Of a stretch of DNA of 64,000 bases, positions 36,644-45,516 are shown in pieces (the stretch's first letter is position 1; every line of letters starts with the position of its first letter). The DNA comes from Gulosibacter sp. 10 (GTDB lineage Bacteria; Actinomycetota; Actinomycetes; Actinomycetales; Microbacteriaceae). The position numbers and the translations under genes were made by a program. The notes below the pieces were generated by a model that saw nothing but the letters and a program-made list of their open reading frames with translations, ran no database searches and was not told where the DNA came from. The stretch lies in contig NZ_FUIC01000007.1 in NCBI RefSeq assembly GCF_900163695.1, positions 124,001-188,000 of the forward strand, in the 5' to 3' direction.

Positions 36644-36658
36644 GTTACTATCAGTAAC
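36644..36658. promoter_or_regulatory. TetR-type operator in the divergent NTF2-like/TetR promoter
   Basis: GTTACT-ATC-AGTAAC is a perfect 6-3-6 palindrome in the 46-nt divergent gap. TACTAT (36647-36652) inside it is a good -10 for the TetR gene, whose ATG is at 36662, so that message is probably leaderless. Binding would block both promoters. Confidence 0.65.
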
Positions 36659-36661
36659 ACT

Positions 36662-37288
36662 ATGGTCGGTCCAGGTCGCCCCCGCAAGCCCCGCGTCGAC
36701 GAGAGCATCGTCCGGGCGTTCGCCGAGCTGGTAGCGGAGCACGGGTACGCCGCGGTCACCGTCGATCGGGTCGTCGCGCGCGCGGGCACGAACAAGCCCG
36801 CCTTCTATCGCCGGTTCCGGCGTCTCGCCGATGTCGTGCCGCACGTTCTCGCCGCCCGCCACGGCACGGACGAGGACATCGACACCGGCTGCCTCGTCGG
36901 CGATCTGGTCGAAGTGCAGCATCGGCAGCACCGGCTCTTCACCGACCCGGTGATCACCAGGGGCCTCGCGGGATGGCTGGCGCACGTCGAAGCCGACCCC
37001 GAGGCCGGCGCCCCGTTCTTCCGGGAGTACCTGGCGCCCCGACGCGCCTACACAGCGGTCATCCTCGGCCGCGCCCTGGGCAGGGGCGAGATCGCCGCCG
37101 GGGCGGATCCCGAATGGATCGCGGATCTGCTCACGGGCCCGCTGCTCATGCGGGCGATGATGCCCGGCCTGCCCCCGATAGACGGCCGGTTCGTCGCGCG
37201 CACGGTGCACGCCGCGCTCGACGCCGTGGGATACCGCGGTGATCGCGAGGGCGTCGACGCCGCCGGGGCGCCCGGGACTCCGGGTTGA
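36662..37288 (+). CDS. TetR-family transcriptional regulator
   Basis: A 208-residue regulator. The N-terminal TetR HTH is at about residues 12-58 (RVDESIVRAFAELVAEHGYAAVTVDRVVARAGTNKPAFYRRF). The C-terminal helical domain (about 75-190) resembles the TetR_C_16-like class. ATG 36662 is taken as the start because it follows the palindrome and a -10 hexamer directly. It probably represses itself and the divergent NTF2-like gene. The inducer is unknown. Confidence 0.87.
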   Translation: MVGPGRPRKPRVDESIVRAFAELVAEHGYAAVTVDRVVARAGTNKPAFYRRFRRLADVVPHVLAARHGTDEDIDTGCLVGDLVEVQHRQHRLFTDPVITRGLAGWLAHVEADPEAGAPFFREYLAPRRAYTAVILGRALGRGEIAAGADPEWIADLLTGPLLMRAMMPGLPPIDGRFVARTVHAALDAVGYRGDREGVDAAGAPGTPG

Positions 37289-37346
37289 AGCAGTCCGCGT
37301 GCCGTGCGATCCGCGCGCGCCCGGTGGCGCCGGCCCGGCGCCCCGG

Positions 37347-38174
37347 TTAGAGGATCTCCAGCGGCTGCGGGCGGGTGGGCGCTGGGAAGGCGGCGTCGAT
37401 GTCGGCGAGCTCCTCCGGCGTCAGCACGAGCGCCGCGGCTGCGGCGTTCTCGCGCACGTGCTCCCGCGTGGACGCCTTCGGGATGGCCACGACATCCCCT
37501 TCGCGGATGGCCCAGGCGAGCAGCACCTGTGCGACGCCGACGCCGCGCGCCTCGGCGATGCGCGTCAGGGTCGGGTCCGTCAGTAGGCGCCCCTGCTCGA
37601 TGGGCGAGTACGCCATCGTCGTGGTCGGCGGCCGCTGAGCGCGATGCTGCGGCAGGAGGTCGAACTCGACGCCGCGGCGGGAGGGGTTGTAGAGGATCTG
37701 ATTCACCTGCGGCTGCGCGGGCAGGCCCCGGAGATCGTCCGGGTCGAAGTTGCTCACGCCCCAGGACCCGATGAGGTCGCGCTCGATCAGCTCCTCGAAG
37801 GCCTCGATCGTCGCCTCGAGCGGATGCGGTCCCGGCCAGTGCAGCAGGTACAGGTCGATCCGGTCGGTGCCCAGGACCTCGAGCGACTGCTCGCAGGCGG
37901 CGATCGCACCGCGGCGCGAGGCGTTCATCGGCATCACCTTGTCGACGAGGAAGACGCGGTCCCGCACCGGGCGGATCGCCTCCCCCACGACGCTCTCGGA
38001 GCGGCCGGAGCCGTACATCTCCGCGGTATCGACGAGCGTCATGCCCAGCTCGACGCCCTCGCGGATCGTCGCGATCTCCTCGGCCCTGGATTCGTCTCGG
38101 TCGCCGATGTACCAGGTGCCCTGCCCGAGGAGGGGGACTTCGGTGCCGTTGGGAAGCGTCGTTGCCTGCATCAC
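37347..38174 (-). CDS. Aldo/keto reductase
   Basis: A 275-residue NADPH-dependent oxidoreductase with a TIM-barrel fold. The catalytic tetrad is visible: Asp49 and Tyr54 in LVDTAEMYGSGRSE, Lys79 in FLVDKVMPMNASR, and His112 in LYLLHWPG. SWGVSNFD and the late AIPKASTREHVRENAAAA segment bind the cofactor. Starts at 38174 and 38171 (tandem ATG) are both possible. A 30-nt minisatellite occupies its upstream region, so any promoter must lie beyond or within repeats. The physiological substrate is unknown. Confidence 0.9.
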   Translation of the reverse strand: MMQATTLPNGTEVPLLGQGTWYIGDRDESRAEEIATIREGVELGMTLVDTAEMYGSGRSESVVGEAIRPVRDRVFLVDKVMPMNASRRGAIAACEQSLEVLGTDRIDLYLLHWPGPHPLEATIEAFEELIERDLIGSWGVSNFDPDDLRGLPAQPQVNQILYNPSRRGVEFDLLPQHRAQRPPTTTMAYSPIEQGRLLTDPTLTRIAEARGVGVAQVLLAWAIREGDVVAIPKASTREHVRENAAAAALVLTPEELADIDAAFPAPTRPQPLEIL

Positions 38175-38250
38175 CCGGGCATCCTAGCAAGCCGCGCGGC
38201 GCCGACCCGGATGCGCGGCAGCCGCAGGCCCACCACCCCGATGCGAGCCA

Positions 38251-38460
38251 TACGCGCTCGAGCTCCCCGGATGCGAGAGATATGCATTCGGGCTCCCCCG
38301 ATGTGAGGGAGACGCACTCGGGCTCCCCGGATATGAGGGATACGCGCGTACACTCCCCCGATGTGAGACAGACGCACTCGGGCTCCCCGGATATGAGGGA
38401 TATGCACTCAAGCTCCCCGGATATGAGAGATATGCACTCAAGCTCCCCGGATATGAGGGA
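38251..38460. repeat. Seven-copy 30-nt minisatellite between aldo/keto reductase and VOC genes
   Basis: Seven directly abutting 30-nt units (boundaries at 38251, 38281, 38311, 38341, 38371, 38401, 38431) share the core CTCCCCGGATATGAGGGA with 1-8 differences each. Degenerate units extend it on both sides (38221-38250 and 38461-38490). The period, a multiple of three, keeps several frames open, giving ten-residue peptide repeats on both strands. Each unit contains a small TCCC/GGGA dyad. No spacers, so it is not a CRISPR array. The rest of the 38175-38556 gap holds nothing else recognisable. Confidence 0.92.
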
Positions 38461-38556
38461 TACGCAGGGTTCACCCGATCCATACCCCGCATATCCCTCA
38501 CATCCGCCGCTCCTTCGCATCCGCCGCAGCCGATGCCGCGGCGGAGGAGGAAGCGC

Positions 38557-38946
38557 CTACTGCTCGGCGACGATCTCGGCCTTGAATCCGGCCGAGTTCT
38601 CGAGCCAGCCCGCGTAGTGCTGCGGACCGCCGGCGTGCGGATACCGCTCGTGATAGAGCGGCCGCCAGCCGTGGGCCTCCGCCTCCGCCATGATCGCGTC
38701 GACCTGCTCAGCCGTGCCGCCGCGGAACGCCAGGTGGTTCAGGCCCGCGCGCCGCCGATCGTGCTCGGCCGCGGTCAGGTTCGGGCTCGTCGTGAGCGTC
38801 AGGTAGGCGCCGTCGGCCTGCCAGGACCGCCCTTCCGGCCACTCGCCCGCCGGTTCGAACCCGATTCGGCGCAGCAGCCAGCCCCACTCCTCCCGGGCCT
38901 CCTCGATCTCGGCCACCCACAGTTCGACATGATGAAAACCAGGCAT
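38557..38946 (-). CDS. VOC-family (glyoxalase/bleomycin-resistance-like) protein
   Basis: A 129-residue single-module VOC protein. It opens with GFHHVELWVAEIEEAREEWGWLLRRIGFE, carrying the metal-ligand-like His at residue 5-6. AGLNHLAFRGGTAEQVDAIMAEAEAHGW forms the second half and AGWLENSAGFKAEIV closes it. The fold is shared by dioxygenases, glyoxalase I and antibiotic-binding proteins. Nothing here selects among them. It reads towards the 30-nt repeat array and the aldo/keto reductase. Confidence 0.82.
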   Translation of the reverse strand: MPGFHHVELWVAEIEEAREEWGWLLRRIGFEPAGEWPEGRSWQADGAYLTLTTSPNLTAAEHDRRRAGLNHLAFRGGTAEQVDAIMAEAEAHGWRPLYHERYPHAGGPQHYAGWLENSAGFKAEIVAEQ

Positions 38947-39048
38947 GGGGCCAAGTCTCCCAAACGGCGCATCTGACCCACGCATGTCGCGGCCGCGGCG
39001 ACCGCCGACTCGGACCGCTCTCCCCGCCGCCGCCCCTACCATGGGGGC

Positions 39049-39771
39049 ATGCCTCGGCGCGTCGACGACTTCCGGGGGCTGACGCAACCCAGTCGCCTCC
39101 GGCTCCTCCATGCCGTGCAGCGGGAGCCGGGCAGGCGGTTGAAGGCGCTCGCCGAAGAGACCGGTCTCCACATCAACACCGCCCGCGACCACCTGCGAGT
39201 GCTCGAGGACGAGGGGCTCATCGTCGGCGCGCCCGTCGAGACCGGCCGTCGGGGACGGCCGCCGATCGGCTATTCCCCCGTGCGCGCGGTCGAGCAGAGC
39301 CCCGCCGCAGCGCGCCGCAGCGCCGACGCGAAGGCCCGCGGCGATCTGCTGCGCGGGTTGGATCCCGAGCTCGACCACCGCGATTCGCTCGGCGAGCGGG
39401 CCGTGCACCAGCTGGATGCGCTGTACGAGCACCTCGAGGATGCGGGGCTCGAGCCCGAGATCGACGAGCACGATCTCACGGTCGGCCTGCTGCCCTGCCT
39501 CTACGAGGGGATGCTCGACGCGGAGCGCCCCGCCGTGTGCTCGGTGCACGCGAAGCTCGTCCGCCATCAGCTCGAGCAGGTGCCCGGGCCGATGGAGCTG
39601 CGCGCCCTGCATCCCTTCGTCGGGGCGCGGCGCTGCATCCTCGTGCTGGGGCTTGCGGGCGAGGAGGCGCGCACTGAGCGCCCCGGCGGGGTGGACGGCG
39701 CGAGCGCGGATGCAGAGCTCGAGCGGCACGCCCTCGAGGCGATGCGCAGGCACGCCCCGTCCCGCGGGTGA
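39049..39771 (+). CDS. SufR-like winged-HTH regulator with cysteine-bearing sensor domain
   Basis: A 240-residue regulator. The N-terminal winged HTH spans about 8-75 (LTQPSRLRLLHAVQREPGRRLKALAEETGLHINTARDHLRVLED). The C-terminal domain carries Cys150, Cys164 and Cys196 in LPCLYEGML, AVCSVHAKL and RRCILVL. This Cys spacing resembles the iron-sulfur ligands of SufR and related repressors, but the third of the four Cys is absent and His188 lies nearby. It converges on the flavohemoglobin gene, stops 17 nt apart. I infer an Fe-S or metal sensor that may respond to NO and control hmp; that is not proven. Confidence 0.75.
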   Translation: MPRRVDDFRGLTQPSRLRLLHAVQREPGRRLKALAEETGLHINTARDHLRVLEDEGLIVGAPVETGRRGRPPIGYSPVRAVEQSPAAARRSADAKARGDLLRGLDPELDHRDSLGERAVHQLDALYEHLEDAGLEPEIDEHDLTVGLLPCLYEGMLDAERPAVCSVHAKLVRHQLEQVPGPMELRALHPFVGARRCILVLGLAGEEARTERPGGVDGASADAELERHALEAMRRHAPSRG

Positions 39772-39787
39772 TCTCGCGCCGCCACGA

Positions 39788-40996
39788 CTACTCCGGGTTC
39801 TGCGCCCACATGTCGGGGCCGAACACCTCGTAGTGGATGCGCTCGGCCGGCACTCCCTGGCGGATGAGCGCGCGTCGGGCCGCCTGCATGAACGGCAGCG
39901 GTCCGCACATGAACACCTGCGCCTCCTCGGGGAGCTCGACGTCGGAGAGGTCCATGAACCCCGGCTTCGCGGGATGCAGCGTCGGGGCCGTCTCCGCCTC
40001 CCGCTCGTACCAGTTCTGGGCGCGGGCGTCGGGCATCGCGAGCACCTGGCGGCGGAGGCCGTCGTAGAGGGCGTGATGCGCGTGGGACCTGTCCGCGTGG
40101 AAGAGGCGCACCGTGCGCTCGGGCTGCCGGCGCGAGAGATCCTCCATGATGGCGGCGATCGGGGTGATGCCGATGCCTGCGGAGACGAGCACGATGGGCG
40201 CGTCCGTCTCGTCGAGCACGAGATCGCCGGCCGGCTGCGAGACGTCGAGCACGGTTCCCGCCCGGGCGTGCTCGTGCAGCCAGCCGGACACCTGCCCGTC
40301 GGGTGCGCCGTCGACGCCGCGGACGCGCTTGATCGTGACGCGGAGCGAGTCGCCGCGCGGTCCCGAGGAGATGGTGTACTGGCGCGGCTGCCGGGTGCCG
40401 TCGGGGAGGTCGACGGCGATCGCGACGTACTGCCCCGTGCGGTGCGCGGGCACCGAGCCTTCGACGGGGGCGAGCAGCAGCGAGAACACCTCGTCGGATT
40501 CCTCGAAGCGCTCGACGACCCGGTATCGCCGCCAGGGCTGCTCCGGGTCGGTGCCCGCGAGCGCGTAGAGCCTGGCTTCCTCGGCGATGAGCGAGGTGGC
40601 GAAGAGCCAGTAGACCTCGTCCCAGGCCGCGCCGACCTCGGGGGTGATCGCGTCGCCGAGCACGGTCTTGACGGCCCCGAGCAGGTGGCGGCCGACGATC
40701 GTGTACTCGCGCGCCCTGATGCCGAGCGAGACGTGCTTGTGCGCGATGCGCTGCAGCACCGGGGTGAAGTCGGGCGCATCCGGGTCGATCAGCTGCACCG
40801 CGAACGCGACGACGGAGGCGGCGAGCGCCTTGGGCTGCTCGCCGATGGCCTGGTTGGCCCGGTTGAACACGTTCAGCAGCTCGGGATGCGCGGCGAACAT
40901 GTCCGGGTAGAAGACGCGGGTGATCGCTTCGGCGTGCTCGGCGACGACGCCTGCGGTGGCGGCGACGATGGACTCGGATTCGGGGGACAGTTGCAT
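39788..40996 (-). CDS. hmp: Flavohemoglobin (nitric oxide dioxygenase)
   Basis: A 402-residue cytoplasmic enzyme converting NO and O2 to nitrate with NAD(P)H. The globin domain covers about 1-140, with the heme-binding IAHKHVSLGI segment (proximal His near 88) and the distal region AHPELLNVFNRANQ. The FAD domain spans about 150-255 (RQYTISSGP), and the NAD domain about 265-402 (LVSAGIGITPIAAI and MCGPLPFMQAARRAL). A ribosome site is weak before ATG 40996. A partly dyad-symmetric TATCGCGGTA (41032-41041, minus strand) lies in the promoter region and could be an operator. Confidence 0.94.
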   Translation of the reverse strand: MQLSPESESIVAATAGVVAEHAEAITRVFYPDMFAAHPELLNVFNRANQAIGEQPKALAASVVAFAVQLIDPDAPDFTPVLQRIAHKHVSLGIRAREYTIVGRHLLGAVKTVLGDAITPEVGAAWDEVYWLFATSLIAEEARLYALAGTDPEQPWRRYRVVERFEESDEVFSLLLAPVEGSVPAHRTGQYVAIAVDLPDGTRQPRQYTISSGPRGDSLRVTIKRVRGVDGAPDGQVSGWLHEHARAGTVLDVSQPAGDLVLDETDAPIVLVSAGIGITPIAAIMEDLSRRQPERTVRLFHADRSHAHHALYDGLRRQVLAMPDARAQNWYEREAETAPTLHPAKPGFMDLSDVELPEEAQVFMCGPLPFMQAARRALIRQGVPAERIHYEVFGPDMWAQNPE

Positions 40997-41114
40997 GATC
41001 TCGTGCTCTCCAGGACAGTCGGGTGTCGGGATACCGCGATACTGCCCGGAAGCGCGTGCCGCGCGTCGCCGGTTCCACCGTGTTTATTCGAGGGCGCCTC
41101 GGGGAGTTCTCGGA

Positions 41115-41483
41115 TCACCGCCGCGGAGGCGCGTCGTCCGGCGCCGCCTCCGAGCCCTTCGGTCGCTCCGCGGGCACCAGTTTGAGCCCGACGATCGCCG
41201 CGATGATGCCGGCGAGGAAGACGAGCTTCCACGCCGAGAACGGCTCGGCGCCGGTGAGCAGCGCGTAGGTCACGGTGAGCGCCGCGCCGAGTCCGGTCCA
41301 CACGGCATAGGCGGTGCCGATCGGAATCGATTTCGCGGCCCAGCCGAGCCCCGCCATGCTGATCGTCACGGCGACGAGGAAGACCACGACCGGACCGGGG
41401 CGGGTGAACCCGTCGGACATGCCGAGCGCGGTCGCCCAGACCGCCTCGAATACGGCGCTGGCGAGCAGGACGATCCACGCCAT
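41115..41483 (-). CDS. gdx: SMR/Gdx-type guanidinium exporter subunit B
   Basis: A 122-residue four-helix small multidrug-resistance protein. WIVLLASAVFEAVWATALGMSDGFTRPGP contains the central Glu of SMR transporters with the W-A-T-A-L Gdx/SugE context. GTAYAVWTGLGAALTVTYALL is the third-helix signature. The last 20 residues form a charged cytoplasmic tail. The gene starts 1 nt after the stop of its partner, so the two subunits are translationally linked, as in heterodimeric SMR pairs. The upstream guanidine-III riboswitch favours guanidinium export over multidrug export. Confidence 0.85.
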   Translation of the reverse strand: MAWIVLLASAVFEAVWATALGMSDGFTRPGPVVVFLVAVTISMAGLGWAAKSIPIGTAYAVWTGLGAALTVTYALLTGAEPFSAWKLVFLAGIIAAIVGLKLVPAERPKGSEAAPDDAPPRR

Positions 41484-41484
41484 G

Positions 41485-41799
41485 TCAGCTCACCGCCTTC
41501 AGGCCCACGACGGAGCCGATGAGCAGGACAAGCAGCGCGACCCTGGCGATCGACACGCGCTCGGCCTTCGTCACCATCGCCCAGAGCACCGTGAGCGTCG
41601 CCCCGATGCCCACCCACACCGCGTACGCGGTGCCGGTCGGCAGCTCGCGCATCGCCCAGGCGAGGCCGACGGTGCTGACGGTCATCGTGACGAAGAACAG
41701 CACCGTGGGCCAGAGCTTGCGAAAACCGTCGGAGGCGCTGAGCGCGGTCGCCCAGACCGCCTCGAGCATCCCGCTCAGAATGAGCACGAACCAAGACAT
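41485..41799 (-). CDS. gdx: SMR/Gdx-type guanidinium exporter subunit A
   Basis: A 104-residue four-helix membrane protein. The first helix has SWFVLILSGMLEAVWATALSASDGF, with the essential Glu13, and the third GTAYAVWVGIGATLTVLWAMV, both close to the Gdx (formerly SugE) consensus. As the first gene of the pair it starts at ATG 41799, just after an AAGGGA ribosome site that abuts the riboswitch 3' end. This suggests the riboswitch controls translation initiation. Guanidinium/H+ antiport is inferred from family plus riboswitch. Confidence 0.9.
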   Translation of the reverse strand: MSWFVLILSGMLEAVWATALSASDGFRKLWPTVLFFVTMTVSTVGLAWAMRELPTGTAYAVWVGIGATLTVLWAMVTKAERVSIARVALLVLLIGSVVGLKAVS

Positions 41800-41813
41800 G
41801 ACCGGATCCCTTC

Positions 41814-41855
41814 GAGTCAGTCTTGTCGTGTGCGGGTACTGCTCCCTCGTCCGCA
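41814..41855 (-). promoter_or_regulatory. Guanidine-III (ykkC-III) riboswitch
   Basis: Reading the minus strand, the three conserved blocks ACGAGG, GTACCCG and GACAAGAC occur in order and spacing. P1: TGCGG (41855-41851) pairs with CCGCA (41835-41831). P2: GAGCAGT (41844-41838) pairs with ACTGACTC (41821-41814) with one bulged A. Together they make the H-type pseudoknot of this class. The P2 3' strand ends 1-2 nt before the AAGGGA ribosome site of the Gdx gene. Confidence 0.9.
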
Positions 41856-41915
41856 GGCCCGATCGCCGGACCTCACCACAGCACTATAGCAACGCTCCCG
41901 CGCACCGCGGCCGCG

Positions 41916-42635
<720 letters not shown>

Positions 42636-42807
42636 GTCGCGGTTCTCCTGGGCGCACGAGAAGGCGCCCGGGGAGTCCCCGGACGCCGTCGAATCGATCA
42701 ACCTCCTCACGCTAGCAGTTCCCGGCGCGATCGGGCCCGGTTCAAGGCGGATGCGCCGAATCCCGCTGTAGCAGAATGGGGCGGACGACGAGACGAAAGG
42801 CGACGCC

Positions 42808-43155
42808 GTGGAGATGGGATTCGACGAGTTCGAGCGGCTCGTGATCGAGGAGCTCGATCTGCTGCCCGATGAGATGGTCGACGGACTCGAGAACCTCGTC
42901 TTCGTCGTCGAGGACCGGCCCGAGGACGGCTCCCTCGACCTGCTGGGGGTCTACGAGGGATACGACCTCTTCGACCGCTCGAACTACGGCTACGGGCAGC
43001 TCCCGGACCGCATCGTGCTCTTCCGCGAGCCCCTGCTCTCGATCTGCGAGGACGAGGAGACCCTCCGGCACGAGGTGCACATCACGCTCGTGCACGAGAT
43101 CGCCCACTACTACGGCATCGACGACGCCCAGCTCCACGAGCTCGGCTGGGCCTGA
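42808..43155 (+). CDS. Zincin-like metallopeptidase family protein
   Basis: A 115-residue cytoplasmic protein of the minimal zincin family common in actinobacteria. HEVHITLVHEIAHYYGIDDAQLHELGW near the C-terminus contains the HExxH zinc motif (about 96-100) and downstream Asp/His that may be the third ligand. The N-terminal half (LVIEELDLLPDEMVDGLENLVFVVEDRPEDG) is acidic. GTG 42808 or ATG 42814 may be used. Its physiological substrate is not known, and proteolytic activity in the family is unproven. Confidence 0.87.
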   Translation: MEMGFDEFERLVIEELDLLPDEMVDGLENLVFVVEDRPEDGSLDLLGVYEGYDLFDRSNYGYGQLPDRIVLFREPLLSICEDEETLRHEVHITLVHEIAHYYGIDDAQLHELGWA

Positions 43156-43193
43156 CCGGGCTGCACTCGCCCGGGCCGCTACCGCCCGAGCCG

Positions 43194-43829
43194 TTACCGC
43201 CCTGTGCCCGCCCCGTCGCGCGCGGCCGGCGCCGCAGCGCCGAGCACCAGCCGCAGGTGCTCGCGGAGCACCGTCCGCAGCCGATCCTCGTCGAGGTCGC
43301 CGCCGTGCGGCGTGATCGCGTCGAGGGTCAATCCCCCGACCACGGCGGCCACCTGCTCGGCGGCGAGCCCGGCGTCGGGCACCGACAGCGCTTCGAGCGC
43401 CTCCTGCAGCACCGTCCTGAGATCAGCGCCCATGCGCTCGGCCATCGCGCGGAACACCGGCTTCGTGCGAGCGGCCATGATGAGCTCCATCACCACGACG
43501 GCCTCGCCGCGCCGCTCCTCGTCGACGGGCATGACCGCCTCGACGAGCGCCTGCAGCGCGTCGAGCGCGGCGTCGCCGCGCAGCCCTCGCATGTCCTCGA
43601 GGGGATGCCGCGCGAGCCGACGGCCCATCCGGTCGCCGGCCTCGGTCGCGGCCGCGGCGAGCAGGTCCCGGTGCCCGTCGAAGTAGTGCCGCACGGAGCC
43701 GATGTTCAACCCCGATTCCTCGGCGACCTTGCGGAGCGACATGCCCTCGGTGCCCTCGGCGGCCACGAGGCGGAACGCCGCCTCGACGATCTGCCCGCGC
43801 CGACGCTCGGGGTCGATCCGTGCGGCCAT
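43194..43829 (-). CDS. TetR-family regulator in the ABC-F operon
   Basis: A 211-residue regulator. The HTH is at about residues 8-52 (RRGQIVEAAFRLVAAEGTEGMSLRKVAEESGLNIGSVRHYF). The C-terminal domain contains AVMPVDEERRGEAVVVMELIMAARTKPVFRAMAERM, typical of the BetI-like TetR_C_6 class. It starts 3 nt after the ABC-F stop, so the two form an operon. The palindrome at 45517-45532 on the operon promoter is its likely operator, giving negative feedback. Confidence 0.88.
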   Translation of the reverse strand: MAARIDPERRRGQIVEAAFRLVAAEGTEGMSLRKVAEESGLNIGSVRHYFDGHRDLLAAAATEAGDRMGRRLARHPLEDMRGLRGDAALDALQALVEAVMPVDEERRGEAVVVMELIMAARTKPVFRAMAERMGADLRTVLQEALEALSVPDAGLAAEQVAAVVGGLTLDAITPHGGDLDEDRLRTVLREHLRLVLGAAAPAARDGAGTGR

Positions 43830-43832
43830 GAC

Positions 43833-45506
43833 TCATCCTCGTTCCCTGTCGACTCGCGGCTCGTCCCAGACCGGCTCGTCCCGCTCGACGACATCGCCGT
43901 CCGCGCCGAAGACGAGAAAGCGGTCGAAGTCCCGCGCGAACCACCGGTCGTGGGTCACCGCCAATACCGTACCGTCGAATGCCGCGAGCGCCTGCTGCAG
44001 CGCCTCCGCCGAGACGAGATCGAGGTTGTCGGTGGGCTCGTCCAGCAAGAGCAGATTCGCCCCGCCGAGTTCCAGCAGCAGGATCTGCATCCGCGCCTGC
44101 TGCCCGCCGGACAGCGAGTCGAACGGCTGTTCCGCGGACCTCGCCAGCTCGTAGCGGGCGAGTGCGCGCGCCGCCTCCTCCCTGGGCAGGCCCGTTCGGC
44201 GCCCGTCGCCCCGATGCAGGATCTCGAGGAGCGTGCGCCCCGCGAGGTCGGGGCGGCCCCGGTTCTGCGCGAACCAGCCCGGCCGCACCCGCGCGCCGAG
44301 CCGCGCCGAGCCCGTGTGCGGCACGGGCTCTACGGCCATCCCCGGGACCGGCGCCTGCTCCGGCGCCGGGTCGGTGCCCCCTGCTGCGAGCAGCCGCAGG
44401 AAATGCGATTTCCCGGAGCCGTTCGAGCCGAGCACCGCGACCCGGTCGCCGTACCCGGCCTCGAAGCCGAAGGGCCGCATGAGCCCCGTGAGCTCCAGCG
44501 AGTCGCACCGCAGCACCCGCTTGCCGGTGCGGCCGCCGGCCAGATGGATCGCGAGCCGCTGCTCGCGGGGCCGCTCCTCGGGCGGTCCCGCGGCCTCGAA
44601 CCGCGTCAGGCGCGTCTGCGCGGCGCGGTACCGGGAGGCCATGTCGGAGTTGTAGGCCGCCTTCTGCTTGTACATGAGCAGCAGCGAGCGGAGCTTCGCC
44701 CGCTCCTCGTCCCAGCGGCGCCGCAGCTCGTCCAGCCGCTCGAACCGCCGTTCCCGGGCCCGGCGGTACGTGTCGAATCCGCCCGGGTGCGTCCATGCGG
44801 CGCTCCCGGCCGCACCGAGCTCGAGGGTGACGATCGAGGTCGCGGTCCGGGCCAGCAGCTCGCGGTCGTGGCTCACGAAGAGCACGCCCTTGCCGCTCGA
44901 CCGCAGCTGTTCCTCCAGGCGGCGCTTGCCCGGGACGTCGAGCGAGTTGTCGGGCTCGTCCAGCAGCAGGAGCTCGTCCGGGCCGCGCAGCAGCGCCTCC
45001 AGCGCGAGCCGCTTCTGCTCGCCGCCCGAGAGCGTGGACAGCGGCCGATCCCGGCACCGGTCGAAGGGCTCCCCGAGGGCGTCGATCGTGCAGGCGTCCC
45101 ACAGCACCTCGGCCTCGTATCCGCCGGCGTCGCCCCAGTCCGCCACGGCCGCGGCGAACGCCATCTGCGAGTCCGTCGTACCGCGCTCCGTCATCGCCCG
45201 CTCCGCTCCGGCGAGGCGGGACGCCGCCGCGCGGACGCCCGCCGGCGCGACGGAGAGCAGCAGTTCGCGCACCGTCCCGCCCTCGATGAACTGGCGCATC
45301 GCGCCCATCGCGCCGCTGCGGGCGACCGTCCCCGAATCGGGGGCCAGCTCCCCCGCGACGATGCGCAGCAGCGTGCTCTTCCCCGCGCCGTTGGCACCGA
45401 TGAGGGCGACGCGCTCCCCGGGGCCGACCCGCAGGGATGCGTCGCGCAGCAGCGGACGGCCGTCCGCGAGCGTGTACGCGGCCGAGACGACTTCGAGATG
45501 ACCCAT
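43833..45506 (-). CDS. ABC-F family ATPase (ribosome-protection type possible)
   Basis: A 557-residue cytoplasmic protein with two ABC domains and no membrane segment. First Walker A is GANGAGKST (about 37-45) with LSGGEQKR, the second GSNGSGKSH with LSGGQQAR. The Arg/Lys-rich inter-domain linker (YRRARERRFERLDELRRRWDEERAKLRSLLLMYKQKAAYNSDM, about 245-290) is the ribosome-contacting element of ABC-F proteins. Co-transcription with a TetR regulator suggests inducible antibiotic protection rather than housekeeping EttA-type activity, but the drug class is unknown. The second Walker A has Ser-His where Ser/Thr-Thr is usual. Confidence 0.88.
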   Translation of the reverse strand: MGHLEVVSAAYTLADGRPLLRDASLRVGPGERVALIGANGAGKSTLLRIVAGELAPDSGTVARSGAMGAMRQFIEGGTVRELLLSVAPAGVRAAASRLAGAERAMTERGTTDSQMAFAAAVADWGDAGGYEAEVLWDACTIDALGEPFDRCRDRPLSTLSGGEQKRLALEALLRGPDELLLLDEPDNSLDVPGKRRLEEQLRSSGKGVLFVSHDRELLARTATSIVTLELGAAGSAAWTHPGGFDTYRRARERRFERLDELRRRWDEERAKLRSLLLMYKQKAAYNSDMASRYRAAQTRLTRFEAAGPPEERPREQRLAIHLAGGRTGKRVLRCDSLELTGLMRPFGFEAGYGDRVAVLGSNGSGKSHFLRLLAAGGTDPAPEQAPVPGMAVEPVPHTGSARLGARVRPGWFAQNRGRPDLAGRTLLEILHRGDGRRTGLPREEAARALARYELARSAEQPFDSLSGGQQARMQILLLELGGANLLLLDEPTDNLDLVSAEALQQALAAFDGTVLAVTHDRWFARDFDRFLVFGADGDVVERDEPVWDEPRVDRERG

Positions 45507-45516
45507 GCCCGGAAAC

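Noticed and set aside
38221-38490. Regular 30-nt repeats resembling a CRISPR array
   Set aside because: Units abut directly with no spacers, copies differ gradually, and no cas genes are nearby; it is a minisatellite.
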